A stretch of 64,000 nt of DNA from Xanthobacteraceae bacterium (GTDB taxonomy: Bacteria > Pseudomonadota > Alphaproteobacteria > Rhizobiales > Xanthobacteraceae). Shown here piece after piece: positions 33,087 through 43,140 of the stretch. Each line of letters starts with the position of its first letter. Position 1 is the first letter of the stretch. Position numbers and translations under genes: made by a program. The DNA lies in contig JALHRD010000022.1 in the NCBI GenBank assembly GCA_022841625.1, positions 1 to 64,000 of the forward strand, read 5' to 3'. Under the pieces are notes generated by a model, which was given only the letters and a program-made list of their open reading frames with translations, did not search any database and was not told the DNA's origin.

Positions 33087-36000
33087 ATGATTGCGTCCGT
33101 TCGCGCCGGCGTGCTTGCCGCGCTCGTCACCCTTTTGTCCATTGTCATGGCATCTGTCACGATGTCGGGCGCCGCCCTTGCCCAAAAGCCATTTCATCGT
33201 GACGATCTGGCCGATGCGGCGATCAAGCTTGAAGCGCAGATCCGGGCTGAATCGGGTTCGGTGACGCGGAGTGCAGCCGTCTTGCGGCGCGATGCCGATG
33301 CGGCGTTCCAGCGCAACGATGTTCGTGGCGGTTTACGGATTCTCGGCCAGATCGCGGTGGTGACACCTGACGATAGCGCAAATTGGTTGCGCATCGCGCA
33401 ATCGGCTTTGCAGAATCGACCGAGCAATGATCGCGAACGCACGACCCAGCTAGAGCGCGCCGCGGCCGCCGCCTATATCGCCTATCAGCGTTCCAAGCTG
33501 CCCGCCGAAGAAGCGGCAAGTCTGGTGATCGTCTCGCGCAGTTATGCCGACCGCCAGTTGTGGCGTCCGGCGCTCGACTCGATGCGGCGGTCGCTTGAGC
33601 TTCGGGAGGTCGCAGACGTAAGGCAGCAATACGAGCGCATGCGCGCGGATCATGGCTTTCGCTTGCTCGATTACTCGGTCGACGCGGATGCCTCATCGCC
33701 GCGAGCATGTTTCCAGTTCTCGGAAGAATTGCCCGGCCGGCGCATGGATCTCTCGCCATTTGTCGCGATCTCCGGCCAGGATCGCCCGGCCTTGTCGGTC
33801 GACGCGCGCCAGCTCTGCGTCGAGGGCCTCAAGCACGGCGAGCGCTACACCGTGACCTTGCGTGCCGGAATTCCATCGACTGTAAGCGAGACCTTGGCGA
33901 AACCCGCCGAATTCAACATCTATGTTCGCGATCGCAAGCCGATGGTGCGGTTCGGCGGTCGCGCCTATGTGCTGCCGCGGGTTGGGCAGCGTGGCATTCC
34001 GGTCATCAGTGTGAATGCTCCGGCGGTGGCGCTTGAAATCTATCGGATCGGTGACCGCAATCTGGTCACCACCGTACTCGGCCACGACTTCCAGCGCACA
34101 CTCAACCGCTACGAATTGGCGCGGCTGCGCGAGGAGCGTGGCTCGCAGGTCTGGAAAGGCGAGATGAAGGTCGACCCCGTTCAGAACACGGATGTCACCA
34201 CCGCCTTCCCGGTGACTGAGGCGATCCCGGGTCTGTCAGCTGGCGTCTATGTATTGGTCGCCAGCGCTGTGGGAACGGTCGGCGAAGATTTTATCGATCT
34301 TGCAACCCAGTGGTTCGTCGTCTCGGACTTGGGCCTTGCGGCCTATTCCGGCAATGACGGCATTCATACCTTCGTGCATTCCTTGGAGACCACGCAAGGC
34401 GGCGGCGGCGTGGAAGTGCGGCTGTTGTCCCGCAATAACGAAGTCCTATCGAGCAAACGCACCAACGCGGCCGGTTATGTGCAGTTTGAGGCGGCGCTAA
34501 CGCGCGGCGAGGTCGGTGCGGCGCCCGCGCTCTTGGTCGCGACCGATGCCAGTGGCGACTACGCGTTCTTAAGCCTGCGGTCGCCGGGATTTGACCTGAG
34601 CGACCGTGGTGTGTCCGGCCGTAATGCGCCTGCCGGCCTTGATGGGTTCGTCTTTACCGAGCGTGGCGTTTATCGGTCTGGCGAAAGCGTCCATGTCACC
34701 GCGCTGCTGCGCGATCCTCGGGGAATGGCTGCGGTGGGTATCCCGCTGACGCTGGTGGTCGAGCGTCCCGACGGGGTGGAATATCGCCGCGCAACGGTCG
34801 CCGACCAGGGCGTCGGCGGCCGAAGTCTAGAGGTCCCATTGGTGCCCTCGGCGCCGACTGGCACTTGGCGGGTGCGCGCCTTTACCGATCCGCGCCGCGC
34901 CGCGGTCGGTGAGGTCACCTTCATGGTCGAGGATTATGTGCCGGACCGGTTGGAATTCGAGTTGAATTCCACTGCCAAGAGCTTGTCGCGATCGGAGCCT
35001 GCGCGACTCGCGCTGGAAGGTCGCTATCTCTACGGCGCGCCGGCCGCCGGGCTTGAAATTGCGGGTGAATTGGTCGTTGCGCCGGCGACCGAACGTGCGG
35101 GTTTTACGGGCTATCGGTTCGGCCTGTTCGACGAACAGATCGAGGCGACAAGAAATCCGTTGGAGGGGCTGCCGACGACAGACGGCAATGGTCGGGCGAG
35201 TTTCCTTATCGGACTTGAAAAAGTGCCGCAGGCGACCCGCCCCTTGGAGGCGCGGGTGACGCTCCGCCTTGCCGAGCCCGGCGGCCGAGCGATCGAACGC
35301 AAGCTGACGCTGCCAGTGACACCGGCCGGTCCGATGATTGGCGTGCGGCCGTTGTTCTCCGGACGTTCGCTTGGCGACGGCGAGCAGGCAGGTTTCGATG
35401 TGGTCGTGGTCGGGCCTGACGGTGCGGCGCTGACGCGCAGCGGTTTACGCTACGAATTGTTACGGGTCGAGACCCGTTACCAATGGTATCGCCGCGACAA
35501 CAGTTGGGACTTCGAACCGGTGAAGTTGACGCGGCGCGTCGCCGACGGCCAGCTCAACGTCGCTGCCGGCACGCCCGCGCGGCTATCGCTGCCGGTGCAA
35601 TGGGGTCGCTACCGTTTGGAGATATCAAGTGGTGAACGGGACGGTCCGGTCACCTCACTCGGGTTCGATGCGGGCTGGTACACCGAGGCGACCGCCGACA
35701 CGCCCGATATGCTCGAAGTCGCGCTCGACAAGCCCGAATACGCGCCCGGCGATAGCATGACGGTCGCCATCACCGCGCGTATGGCTGGCAAAGTGACGCT
35801 AAGCGTCGTTGGTGAGCGCGTGCTAACGACGATCACGCAGGACGTGCGTCCCGGCACGGTGCAGCTGCGCGTGCCGGTCGGCAAGGATTGGGGCACCGGC
35901 GCCTATGTGGTGGCCACCTTGCGCCGTCCGCTCGATACCGAAGCCCAGCGCATGCCGGGTCGCGCGATCGGCGTCCAGTGGTTCGGGATCGATCGCGCCG

Positions 36001-38318
36001 CCCGCACGCTGGCGGTGAATATGGCAACGCCGCAACTCGCCCGCCCAGGCAACGCCTTGCGCATTCCGGTCAAGATTGGTGGCCTTGCCGCTGGCGACGA
36101 TGCGCGCATCGTCGTCGCGGCGGTTGACGTCGGCATTCTGAACCTGACCAACTTCCGGCCGCCGGCGCCAGACGACCATTATCTGGGGCAGCGCCGCCTC
36201 GCGGTGGAACTGCGCGATCTCTACGGTCAACTCATTGACGGTATGCAAGGCACGCGCGGCCAGATCAGAAGCGGCGGCGATATTGCCGCGGCCGAATTGC
36301 AGGGCAGTCCGCCGGCTCAGAAACCGCTGGCGCTGTATTCCGGTCTGGTCGCGGTGAAGCCCGATGGAACCGCGGAGGCCGTCTTCGATATCCCCGCGTT
36401 TTCCGGCACCGTCCGGGTGATGGCGGTGGCATGGTCGCGCGACAAGGTCGGTCGCGCCAGCGCCGACATGGTCATTCGCGACCCGGTCGTGGTAACCGCG
36501 ACGCTGCCGCGCTTCCTGCTCAATGGCGATCGCGGCACCATGCATCTCGACATCGACAATGTCGAAGGTCCGTCGGGCGAATACCGCGTCGATGTGCGCA
36601 GCGACGGCATCGTTGTGACCGGTAATGCCGCGTCGCAGACCGTGCGGCTCGATGCCAAACAGCGCAGCTCCGTTACGCTACCCTTGACGGCACCTGCTGT
36701 TGGGGTGGGGAACGTCACGGTGCGCGTCAGCGGGCCTGGTGGCTTTGTGACGGAGCGCGGCTACGCGCTGCCGGTCAAGCCGGGCACGCAAATCCTGGCG
36801 CGCCGAACAGTGCAGACGATCGCGCGAGGCGAAAGCGTCACGCTGTCGAACGATGTGTTCGCCGATCTCGTTCCGGGGACCGGAAGCGTATCGGTTTCGG
36901 TCGGGCTGTCGACGGCGCTCGATGCGGCCGCGCTGCTGGCAGCGCTCGATCGTTATCCGTTTGGATGCACCGAGCAGATCGCCAGCCGGGCATTGCCATT
37001 GCTCTATGTCAATGATCTCGCCGGCGCGGCGCATCTGGCGCTCGACGACACCGTCGATCGCCGAATCCAGGAATCGATCGATAGGTTGTTGGCGCGTCAG
37101 GGGGCGAACGGCTCGTTCGGCCTTTGGTCGGTCGGTGGCGATGACGTGTGGCTCGATGCCTATGTCGCCGATTTCCTCACCCGTGCGCGTGAACGCAACT
37201 TTACGGTTCCCGACGCCGCCTTCCGATTGGCGTTGCAGCGATTACGCAACTTCGCCGGCAATGCGGAGGATCCGAGCCGTAATGGTGGCCGCAATCTTGC
37301 CTATGCGCTCTATGTGCTGGCGCGCAACGGCGCGGCGCCAATCGGGGATCTGCGCTATTTTGTCGATTCCAAGCTCGACGATTTCGTGACCACCATTGCC
37401 AAAGCGCAACTTGCAGCGGCGCTTGGCATGCTTGGCGACAAGCTGCGCGCCGAGCGCGTTTACGCTTCGGCTCTGCGTTCGATGGCGCCGCGGCCGGCAT
37501 TGGAAGACGGTCGCCTCGACTACGGTTCGGCGCTGCGTGACGGGGCGGCGTTGATTACCTTGGCGTCCGAAGGCGGCGCTTCGCGCGCGACCATTAGCGG
37601 TGCGATCGAGCGGGTAGAGGCGGCGCGTGGTTTGACGCCATATACTTCAACCCAGGAGAACGCATGGATGGTGTTGGCCGCGCGAGCGCTTGCCAAAGAA
37701 GCAACCGGTGTGTCGCTCGATGTTGCTGGCGAACGGAGTCAGGGCGCTCTCAATCGCCGATTTTTGCCAAGCCAGTTGCAGTCACCCTTGCGGATCGCAA
37801 ATGCCGGGGAAGGGGCGCTACAGGCGGTGGTGACGGTCAACGGTGCGCCGCTGGTGCCGGAACCGGCGGCCGAACGCGGCTTCAAGATCGAGCGGCTATA
37901 CTTCACGCTTGACGGTAAGCCGGCCCATCCTTCGAAGGCGAGGCAGAATGAGCGTTTCGCCGTGGTGTTGCGGATTACCGAGCCGAAACCGCAATTTGGC
38001 CGCGTCATAGTCGCGGACCATTTGCCGGCCGGGTTCGAAATCGACAATCCGCGGTTGGTGTCGTCCGGCGATGCGGGCGCGCTGCCGTGGATTTCGGACG
38101 GAGTAATTCCGGTCCATGCGGAATTCCGCGACGATCGGTTTAGTGCGGCGTTCAACCGGACGAGCAACGATCCGGCGGTGTTTGCCCTGGCCTATGTCGT
38201 GCGGGCGGTATCGCCGGGTACCTATGTGCATCCTCAGGCGTTTGTAGAGGACATGTACCGGCCCGACCGTTTTGGCCGTACCAGCACCGGAACTGTTACG
38301 GTGACGGCAACACGATGA
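33087..38318 (+). CDS. Bacterial alpha-2-macroglobulin (thioester type)
   Basis: A 1743-residue periplasmic protein with a signal peptide (MIASVRAGVLAALVTLLSIV, ending near AQKPF). The thioester motif is intact: FGCTEQIASRALPLL, with C1294. Further C-terminal is an alpha/alpha barrel (GANGSFGLWSVGGDDVWLDAYVADFL) and a domain ending RFGRTSTGTVTVTATR. Such proteins trap proteases that enter the periplasm, through a bait region and covalent thioester bond. It has no lipobox Cys, so it is probably soluble or anchored by its helix. ATG 33087 has GGAGG at 33075-33079. It overlaps pbpC by four bases, as in the common yfhM-pbpC pairing. Confidence 0.93.
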   Translation: MIASVRAGVLAALVTLLSIVMASVTMSGAALAQKPFHRDDLADAAIKLEAQIRAESGSVTRSAAVLRRDADAAFQRNDVRGGLRILGQIAVVTPDDSANWLRIAQSALQNRPSNDRERTTQLERAAAAAYIAYQRSKLPAEEAASLVIVSRSYADRQLWRPALDSMRRSLELREVADVRQQYERMRADHGFRLLDYSVDADASSPRACFQFSEELPGRRMDLSPFVAISGQDRPALSVDARQLCVEGLKHGERYTVTLRAGIPSTVSETLAKPAEFNIYVRDRKPMVRFGGRAYVLPRVGQRGIPVISVNAPAVALEIYRIGDRNLVTTVLGHDFQRTLNRYELARLREERGSQVWKGEMKVDPVQNTDVTTAFPVTEAIPGLSAGVYVLVASAVGTVGEDFIDLATQWFVVSDLGLAAYSGNDGIHTFVHSLETTQGGGGVEVRLLSRNNEVLSSKRTNAAGYVQFEAALTRGEVGAAPALLVATDASGDYAFLSLRSPGFDLSDRGVSGRNAPAGLDGFVFTERGVYRSGESVHVTALLRDPRGMAAVGIPLTLVVERPDGVEYRRATVADQGVGGRSLEVPLVPSAPTGTWRVRAFTDPRRAAVGEVTFMVEDYVPDRLEFELNSTAKSLSRSEPARLALEGRYLYGAPAAGLEIAGELVVAPATERAGFTGYRFGLFDEQIEATRNPLEGLPTTDGNGRASFLIGLEKVPQATRPLEARVTLRLAEPGGRAIERKLTLPVTPAGPMIGVRPLFSGRSLGDGEQAGFDVVVVGPDGAALTRSGLRYELLRVETRYQWYRRDNSWDFEPVKLTRRVADGQLNVAAGTPARLSLPVQWGRYRLEISSGERDGPVTSLGFDAGWYTEATADTPDMLEVALDKPEYAPGDSMTVAITARMAGKVTLSVVGERVLTTITQDVRPGTVQLRVPVGKDWGTGAYVVATLRRPLDTEAQRMPGRAIGVQWFGIDRAARTLAVNMATPQLARPGNALRIPVKIGGLAAGDDARIVVAAVDVGILNLTNFRPPAPDDHYLGQRRLAVELRDLYGQLIDGMQGTRGQIRSGGDIAAAELQGSPPAQKPLALYSGLVAVKPDGTAEAVFDIPAFSGTVRVMAVAWSRDKVGRASADMVIRDPVVVTATLPRFLLNGDRGTMHLDIDNVEGPSGEYRVDVRSDGIVVTGNAASQTVRLDAKQRSSVTLPLTAPAVGVGNVTVRVSGPGGFVTERGYALPVKPGTQILARRTVQTIARGESVTLSNDVFADLVPGTGSVSVSVGLSTALDAAALLAALDRYPFGCTEQIASRALPLLYVNDLAGAAHLALDDTVDRRIQESIDRLLARQGANGSFGLWSVGGDDVWLDAYVADFLTRARERNFTVPDAAFRLALQRLRNFAGNAEDPSRNGGRNLAYALYVLARNGAAPIGDLRYFVDSKLDDFVTTIAKAQLAAALGMLGDKLRAERVYASALRSMAPRPALEDGRLDYGSALRDGAALITLASEGGASRATISGAIERVEAARGLTPYTSTQENAWMVLAARALAKEATGVSLDVAGERSQGALNRRFLPSQLQSPLRIANAGEGALQAVVTVNGAPLVPEPAAERGFKIERLYFTLDGKPAHPSKARQNERFAVVLRITEPKPQFGRVIVADHLPAGFEIDNPRLVSSGDAGALPWISDGVIPVHAEFRDDRFSAAFNRTSNDPAVFALAYVVRAVSPGTYVHPQAFVEDMYRPDRFGRTSTGTVTVTATR

Positions 38319-40441
38319 GCCGCGGTGATGCCAGCAGCATGGTGCTCGCCGTCCGACCGGCGGGGCGGAGACGTGGCGTGAGGCGTCTCGCCGCCGCGGC
38401 CGCGCTGCTGACAGCGGCAATGGTTGGGGGTGCAGGATGGTGGATCGCGTCGCTCGGTCCGGTGCCGCGCGGCGAGGGGCTGGCGTTCTCCACCTTGGTC
38501 GTCGACCGGGAGGGACGGTTGCTGCGGCCTTACACGACCCCAGAAGGCCGCTGGCGGCTGCCGGCAACGCGCGCGGATGTCGATCATCGTTTCTTGGCGA
38601 TGTTATTTGCCTATGAGGATCGCCGGTTCCAAACGCATCGCGGGGTCGATCCGTTGGCGCTCGCGCGGGCATTCTCACAACTCGTAACGAATGGACGAAT
38701 TGTCTCGGGTGCTTCGACTTTAACGATGCAGGTGGCGCGGCTGCTGGAACCACGCAGCGAACGCAGTTTTTTGGCCAAGCTTCGCCAAATCGTTCGTGCG
38801 ATCCAGCTTGAGAGGGCCCTGAGCAAAGATGAAATCCTCGCGCTTTATTTCAGCCTTGCGCCCTATGGCGGCAATTTGGAGGGCATCCGCGCCGCATCGC
38901 TAGCCTATTTCGGCAAAGAGCCGCGGCGGCTGACGCTGGCGGAGTCCGCGCTCCTGGTGGCGTTGCCGCAATCGCCGGAGGTCAGGCGACCTGACCGTTC
39001 GGTCGCTGTCGCCCGTGCCGCCCGCGATCGGGTGCTCGATCGGCTCGCGGCGGCCGGTGTCGTGCCCGTCGACGAGATCGAGCGCGCCAAGCAGGAGGCC
39101 GTCGCCGAGGGCCGCCGTCCAATGCCGGCGCTGGCGCCGCATTCGGCCGACGCAGTGGTGGCTGCAATACCTGGCCGTGCGATTCATCGGCTGACCATTC
39201 AGGCACCGCTTCAAAAGAGCCTCGAAGATCTTGCGCGTGAGCGTGCCCGCGCACTTGGTCAGTCGATCTCGGTTGCCATTCTTGTGATCGACAACGAAAC
39301 CGGTGAGGTGCAGGCGCGGGTTGCGTCGTCGGATTATTTCGATGCAAGCCGCGCTGGCCAGGTCGATATGACGCAAGCCTTGCGTTCACCGGGATCGGCG
39401 CTCAAGCCATTCATCTACGGCTTCGGATTCGAGGATGGGCTGATCCATCCGGAAACCCTGATCGACGATCGTCCGACCCGTTATGGCGGCTATGCACCGG
39501 AAAACTTCGACCTGAGTTTTCAGGGTACGGTGACGGTTCGCCGGGCGCTGCAACTCTCGCTGAATGTGCCCGCTGTTGCGGTGCTCGATCGCGTTGGAGC
39601 GAGCCGCTTCACGGCTCGATTGGCGCAAGCCGGGGGCGCTTTGGTGCTGCCGCGTGGTGAGGTGCCCGGGCTGGCAATGGGGTTGGGTGGCGTCGGCGTA
39701 ACGCTCAACGATCTGGTGATGCTCTATGCCGGTGTTGCCCGTTTGGGCAATGCCATTGCTTTGACTGAGCGCATTGACGAAACCGGCCAAGCGCCGTCAT
39801 CGCGTCGCCTGATGGAGCCGGTCGCGGCGTGGTATATTGGCAATGTGTTGCTCGGTACGCCACCACCGGAAAATGCCGCCGGCGGCCGCATCGCCTTCAA
39901 GACCGGCACGTCCTATGGCTATCGCGATGCCTGGGCGGTTGGCTTTGATGGCAAACGGACCATTGGCGTGTGGGTCGGCCGGCCGGACGGCGCGCCGGTG
40001 CCGGGCCTGATTGCGCGCAGCGCCGCAGCGCCAATTCTGTTCGACGCCTTCGCCCGCACGGGTAGCCTGCCGATAGCCCTGCCTGCCGCGCCGCGCGGCA
40101 CCCAATTGGCAGCCAATGGCCGTCTGCCCCCACCTCTGCAGCGGTTTCGACCCTTCGGTAGTTTGGGGGAGGGAGCGGAGACACCCGTTCGGATCATGTT
40201 CCCGCCCCAGGGGGCGCGCCTTGAGCTTATCAACAGCGGCGAGGGCCGCCCGGATCCGATTGCTCTCAAGCTGGTGGGCGGGGTTGGTCCATTGACCGTA
40301 TTGGTCAACGGTTTGCCTGTGGATACGCCCTCCGGTCGCCGCAATACGGTATTTTTTGAGCCGGAAGGGCCCGGGTTCGTCCGCCTGACTGTGATCGATG
40401 CCACCGGCGCGACCGACAGTGTGACGGTGCGGCTGCAATAG
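38315..40441 (+). CDS. pbpC: Penicillin-binding protein 1C
   Basis: A 708-residue bifunctional peptidoglycan enzyme. N-terminal anchor AAAAALLTAAMVGGAGWWIA; glycosyltransferase domain with EDRRFQTHRGVDPLALARA and GASTLTMQVARLL; transpeptidase domain with SPGSALKPF (S361, K364), SLN in QLSLNVPAV and KTGTSYGYRDAW; C-terminal BiPBP_C domain from about residue 625 (IMFPPQGARLEL). Coupled to the macroglobulin gene by ATGA; the pair is thought to guard and repair the cell wall when attacked. Confidence 0.95.
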   Translation: MSRGDASSMVLAVRPAGRRRGVRRLAAAAALLTAAMVGGAGWWIASLGPVPRGEGLAFSTLVVDREGRLLRPYTTPEGRWRLPATRADVDHRFLAMLFAYEDRRFQTHRGVDPLALARAFSQLVTNGRIVSGASTLTMQVARLLEPRSERSFLAKLRQIVRAIQLERALSKDEILALYFSLAPYGGNLEGIRAASLAYFGKEPRRLTLAESALLVALPQSPEVRRPDRSVAVARAARDRVLDRLAAAGVVPVDEIERAKQEAVAEGRRPMPALAPHSADAVVAAIPGRAIHRLTIQAPLQKSLEDLARERARALGQSISVAILVIDNETGEVQARVASSDYFDASRAGQVDMTQALRSPGSALKPFIYGFGFEDGLIHPETLIDDRPTRYGGYAPENFDLSFQGTVTVRRALQLSLNVPAVAVLDRVGASRFTARLAQAGGALVLPRGEVPGLAMGLGGVGVTLNDLVMLYAGVARLGNAIALTERIDETGQAPSSRRLMEPVAAWYIGNVLLGTPPPENAAGGRIAFKTGTSYGYRDAWAVGFDGKRTIGVWVGRPDGAPVPGLIARSAAAPILFDAFARTGSLPIALPAAPRGTQLAANGRLPPPLQRFRPFGSLGEGAETPVRIMFPPQGARLELINSGEGRPDPIALKLVGGVGPLTVLVNGLPVDTPSGRRNTVFFEPEGPGFVRLTVIDATGATDSVTVRLQ

Positions 40442-40515
40442 GCCGGGACTCACGCTTCCCCCCGCACGCTAGGTTTCCTATTGTCGCGGTGCGCTGCAAC
40501 ACGTGGGGAACTGGA

Positions 40516-42240
40516 ATGGCCGTCGCGGCCGACAATCAACCGGGCCGGATCGGACCAGCGTTCGGCCTCAAGGCGGTCGTCGACTTCGCGACCGGTTCAC
40601 ACGCGCGCGCGGCGATCATTCTCGTTGTCGTGGCGCTGCTGAGCATGCTACCGGGCTTTTTTGCGATTCCTCCGACCGATCGTGACGAGTCGCGTTTTGC
40701 TCAAGCCACCAAGCAGATGATTGAGACCGGCGATTTTGTCGATATCCGGTTCCAGGAGACCTCCCGTTACAAGAAGCCGGTAGGAATTTATTGGCTGCAG
40801 GCCGGCGTCGTCCAAGCCGCGCAATGGATCGGTGTGCCTGACGCGATGACCGCGATCTGGCTGTATCGCGTGCCTTCGCTTATCGGTGCGGTGGGAGCGG
40901 TGCTGCTAACATATTGGGCTGCGCTCGCCTTGGTTTCGCGGCGTGCGGCGGTCTTGGCCGGACTGATGTTGGCAAGCTGTATCTTGCTCAGCGTTGAGAG
41001 CCGCATTGCCAAGACCGATGCCGTTATGTTGTTGACCGCGGTCGCGGTCATGGGTGCGATGGCGCGGGCCTATTTGCCCGAGCAACGCGCGCGGCTCGAA
41101 GGTCGCTGGACCTGGATCGTGCCGGCGATCTTTTGGACGGCGCTGGCCGCTTCGGCGCTGCTGAAGGGGCCGGTCATTCCGTTGATCGTCGTTTTGACCG
41201 TGGCCGCCGTCGTGATCTCGGACCGATCGGCGCGTTGGCTACTTTCGCTCCGTCCGTTCATTGGGGTGGTGTACTTCGCGATCCTGGTCATGCCGTGGTT
41301 CGTGGCCATCACCCTGCGCTCGGGCGAGGGATTTTTCGCGGAATCCGTTGGACAAGACCTCATCAGCAAATTGTTCCAAGGACAGGAATCGCATGGTGCG
41401 CCACCGGGATATTATTTCCTGCTGTTCTGGGCCACGTTCTGGCCCGGTGCGACGCTTGCCGGCATCGCCGCGCCAGCAGTGTGGGCCGCGCGTCACGAGC
41501 CCGGCGCGAAATTCCTGCTGGCGTGGATCGTTCCAACTTGGATCCTATTCGAATTGGTCGTGACCAAGCTGCCGCATTACGTCCTGCCGCTCTATCCCGC
41601 GATTGCCATCTTGATTGCCGGCGTCGTGGATGCGCAGGTTGCCACGTCAAAGGCCTGGCTGGTGCGGGGAACGATCTGGTGGTTCATCGTGCCGATGATT
41701 TTGGGTCTTGTCGGGCTTGTCGGGCTCGTTGTCGTTGGCAAGCAGTTTGGCTTTCTGGCTTGGCCGTTGATTGGTGCGTCGATTGTCATGGGGTTCCGTG
41801 CCTGGCAACTCTTTGACAGCGATGGAATCGAGCATTCGCTGTTGCGCGGCGTTGTTGCCGCGTTATTGATCGTGACAGCGGCTATGGGGCTGATCATACC
41901 GTCGTTAAACCCGGTATTTCCGAGCGGTGCGCTCGCCAAGATCATGCAGGAAAGCGGCTGCCGGGATCCGCTTGCGGCGTCGGCCGGTTACGGCGAGCCG
42001 AGTCTAGTCTTCCTTGCCGGTACCAATACCAGGCTGACCGACGGCGCCGGCGCCGCGGAATTTCTGCGGGGCGGAGAGTGTCGGTTCGCCTTCGTTGAAG
42101 CGCGACAGCAGCGAAATTTCGCGCAACGCGCCGATGCGATTGGTCTGCATTATTCATCCGGTCCACGGGTTGAAGGTTTCAACATGGGTAACGGCCGCGC
42201 GATAGCGATTGCGGTCTATCGCTCCGGTAGCCCTCCGTGA
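40516..42240 (+). CDS. ArnT-like GT39-family membrane glycosyltransferase
   Basis: A 574-residue protein with about twelve membrane segments. After the first helix the periplasmic loop PPTDRDESRFAQATKQMIE carries the acidic residues of PMT/ArnT catalytic loops, followed by RFQETSRYKKPVGIYWLQA. ArnT transfers aminoarabinose from undecaprenyl phosphate to lipid A; related enzymes move other sugars. The neighbours (PAP2 phosphatase, overlapping by four bases; a GT2 enzyme; LAB_N protein) form a lipid-linked-sugar cassette. ATG 40516 has GGGGAA upstream; GTG 40489 would add nine residues. Confidence 0.87.
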   Translation: MAVAADNQPGRIGPAFGLKAVVDFATGSHARAAIILVVVALLSMLPGFFAIPPTDRDESRFAQATKQMIETGDFVDIRFQETSRYKKPVGIYWLQAGVVQAAQWIGVPDAMTAIWLYRVPSLIGAVGAVLLTYWAALALVSRRAAVLAGLMLASCILLSVESRIAKTDAVMLLTAVAVMGAMARAYLPEQRARLEGRWTWIVPAIFWTALAASALLKGPVIPLIVVLTVAAVVISDRSARWLLSLRPFIGVVYFAILVMPWFVAITLRSGEGFFAESVGQDLISKLFQGQESHGAPPGYYFLLFWATFWPGATLAGIAAPAVWAARHEPGAKFLLAWIVPTWILFELVVTKLPHYVLPLYPAIAILIAGVVDAQVATSKAWLVRGTIWWFIVPMILGLVGLVGLVVVGKQFGFLAWPLIGASIVMGFRAWQLFDSDGIEHSLLRGVVAALLIVTAAMGLIIPSLNPVFPSGALAKIMQESGCRDPLAASAGYGEPSLVFLAGTNTRLTDGAGAAEFLRGGECRFAFVEARQQRNFAQRADAIGLHYSSGPRVEGFNMGNGRAIAIAVYRSGSPP

Positions 42241-43076
42241 GCGCGCCGCCGATGGCAGTGCCGTCGCCGTCACGACTGCGCTGCGCGTCCGAAAATGTTG
42301 CGATTGCATTGCGCCGCCTGTTGCGGCGCCGGCGTGGCGCTGCAACGCCAATTTGGCGCGCTTATGCGCGACTGGCGGCGGGCGCCGCCGCCGCGACCGT
42401 GGCGCTGCTTCTTACCATGATCTTTGTCGATGCCGCCGCTGTCAGGGCTGCGAAACAAGCACCGGCGTGGTTGATTGCATCATTTCAGTTTGCGACCGAT
42501 CTTGGTCTGTCGGGATGGTTCCTGTTTCCGCTTGGGCTGGCGCTTATCGTTTTGGCATTTGTCACGGTGCCGACGCTGTCGCGCATGAACCAGCGCGTGC
42601 TCGCGGCGCTATCGGTGCGACTGGGGTTCTTGTTCCTGGCGATCGCAATACCGGGGCTTGTTATCGCGGTCATCAAGCGGTTAATCGGCCGCGCCAGACC
42701 GATGGTCGCCGGCGAGGATGTGTTTCTTTACAAATTGTTTGTCTGGCGCCCGGAATACGCCAGTTTTCCCTCCGGCCATGCGACCACCGCATTCGCAGCG
42801 GCGGTAGCGTTCGGCGTACTTTGGCCGCGTCTGCGTCCTCTGATGTGGAGCTACGCCTTGGTGATCGCTGCAAGCCGGGTGATCGTGACCGCCCATCACC
42901 CGAGCGATGTAGTAGCAGGCGCCATAGCTGGCGCTGTCGGCGCGCTGTTGGTTCGAGATTGGTTAGCGGCACGCCGACTTGGGTTCACGGTTCGCACCAA
43001 TGGTGCGGTTGAGCCCCTCGCAGGGCTGTCGTTCGGTCGGATCAAAAGGGTTGCCCGGGGCCTCTTCGGTCAATAA
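42237..43076 (+). CDS. PAP2-superfamily membrane phosphatase
   Basis: A 279-residue protein with about five membrane helices and the three phosphatase motifs: KRLIGRARP, PSGHATTAFA and SRVIVTAHHPSD. Members remove phosphate from undecaprenyl pyrophosphate, phosphatidylglycerol phosphate or lipid A. GTG 42237 overlaps the stop of the ArnT-like gene (GTGA). The first 40 residues are Arg-rich and cytoplasmic. Its place in the cassette suggests lipid A or polyprenyl carrier dephosphorylation. Confidence 0.9.
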   Translation: MSAPPMAVPSPSRLRCASENVAIALRRLLRRRRGAATPIWRAYARLAAGAAAATVALLLTMIFVDAAAVRAAKQAPAWLIASFQFATDLGLSGWFLFPLGLALIVLAFVTVPTLSRMNQRVLAALSVRLGFLFLAIAIPGLVIAVIKRLIGRARPMVAGEDVFLYKLFVWRPEYASFPSGHATTAFAAAVAFGVLWPRLRPLMWSYALVIAASRVIVTAHHPSDVVAGAIAGAVGALLVRDWLAARRLGFTVRTNGAVEPLAGLSFGRIKRVARGLFGQ

Positions 43077-43140
43077 GAAGCTGACGGCAGAGCGGCAGCG
43101 CCGTTGCCGATGAATTCGCCCTTGAGACTACAATATCGAC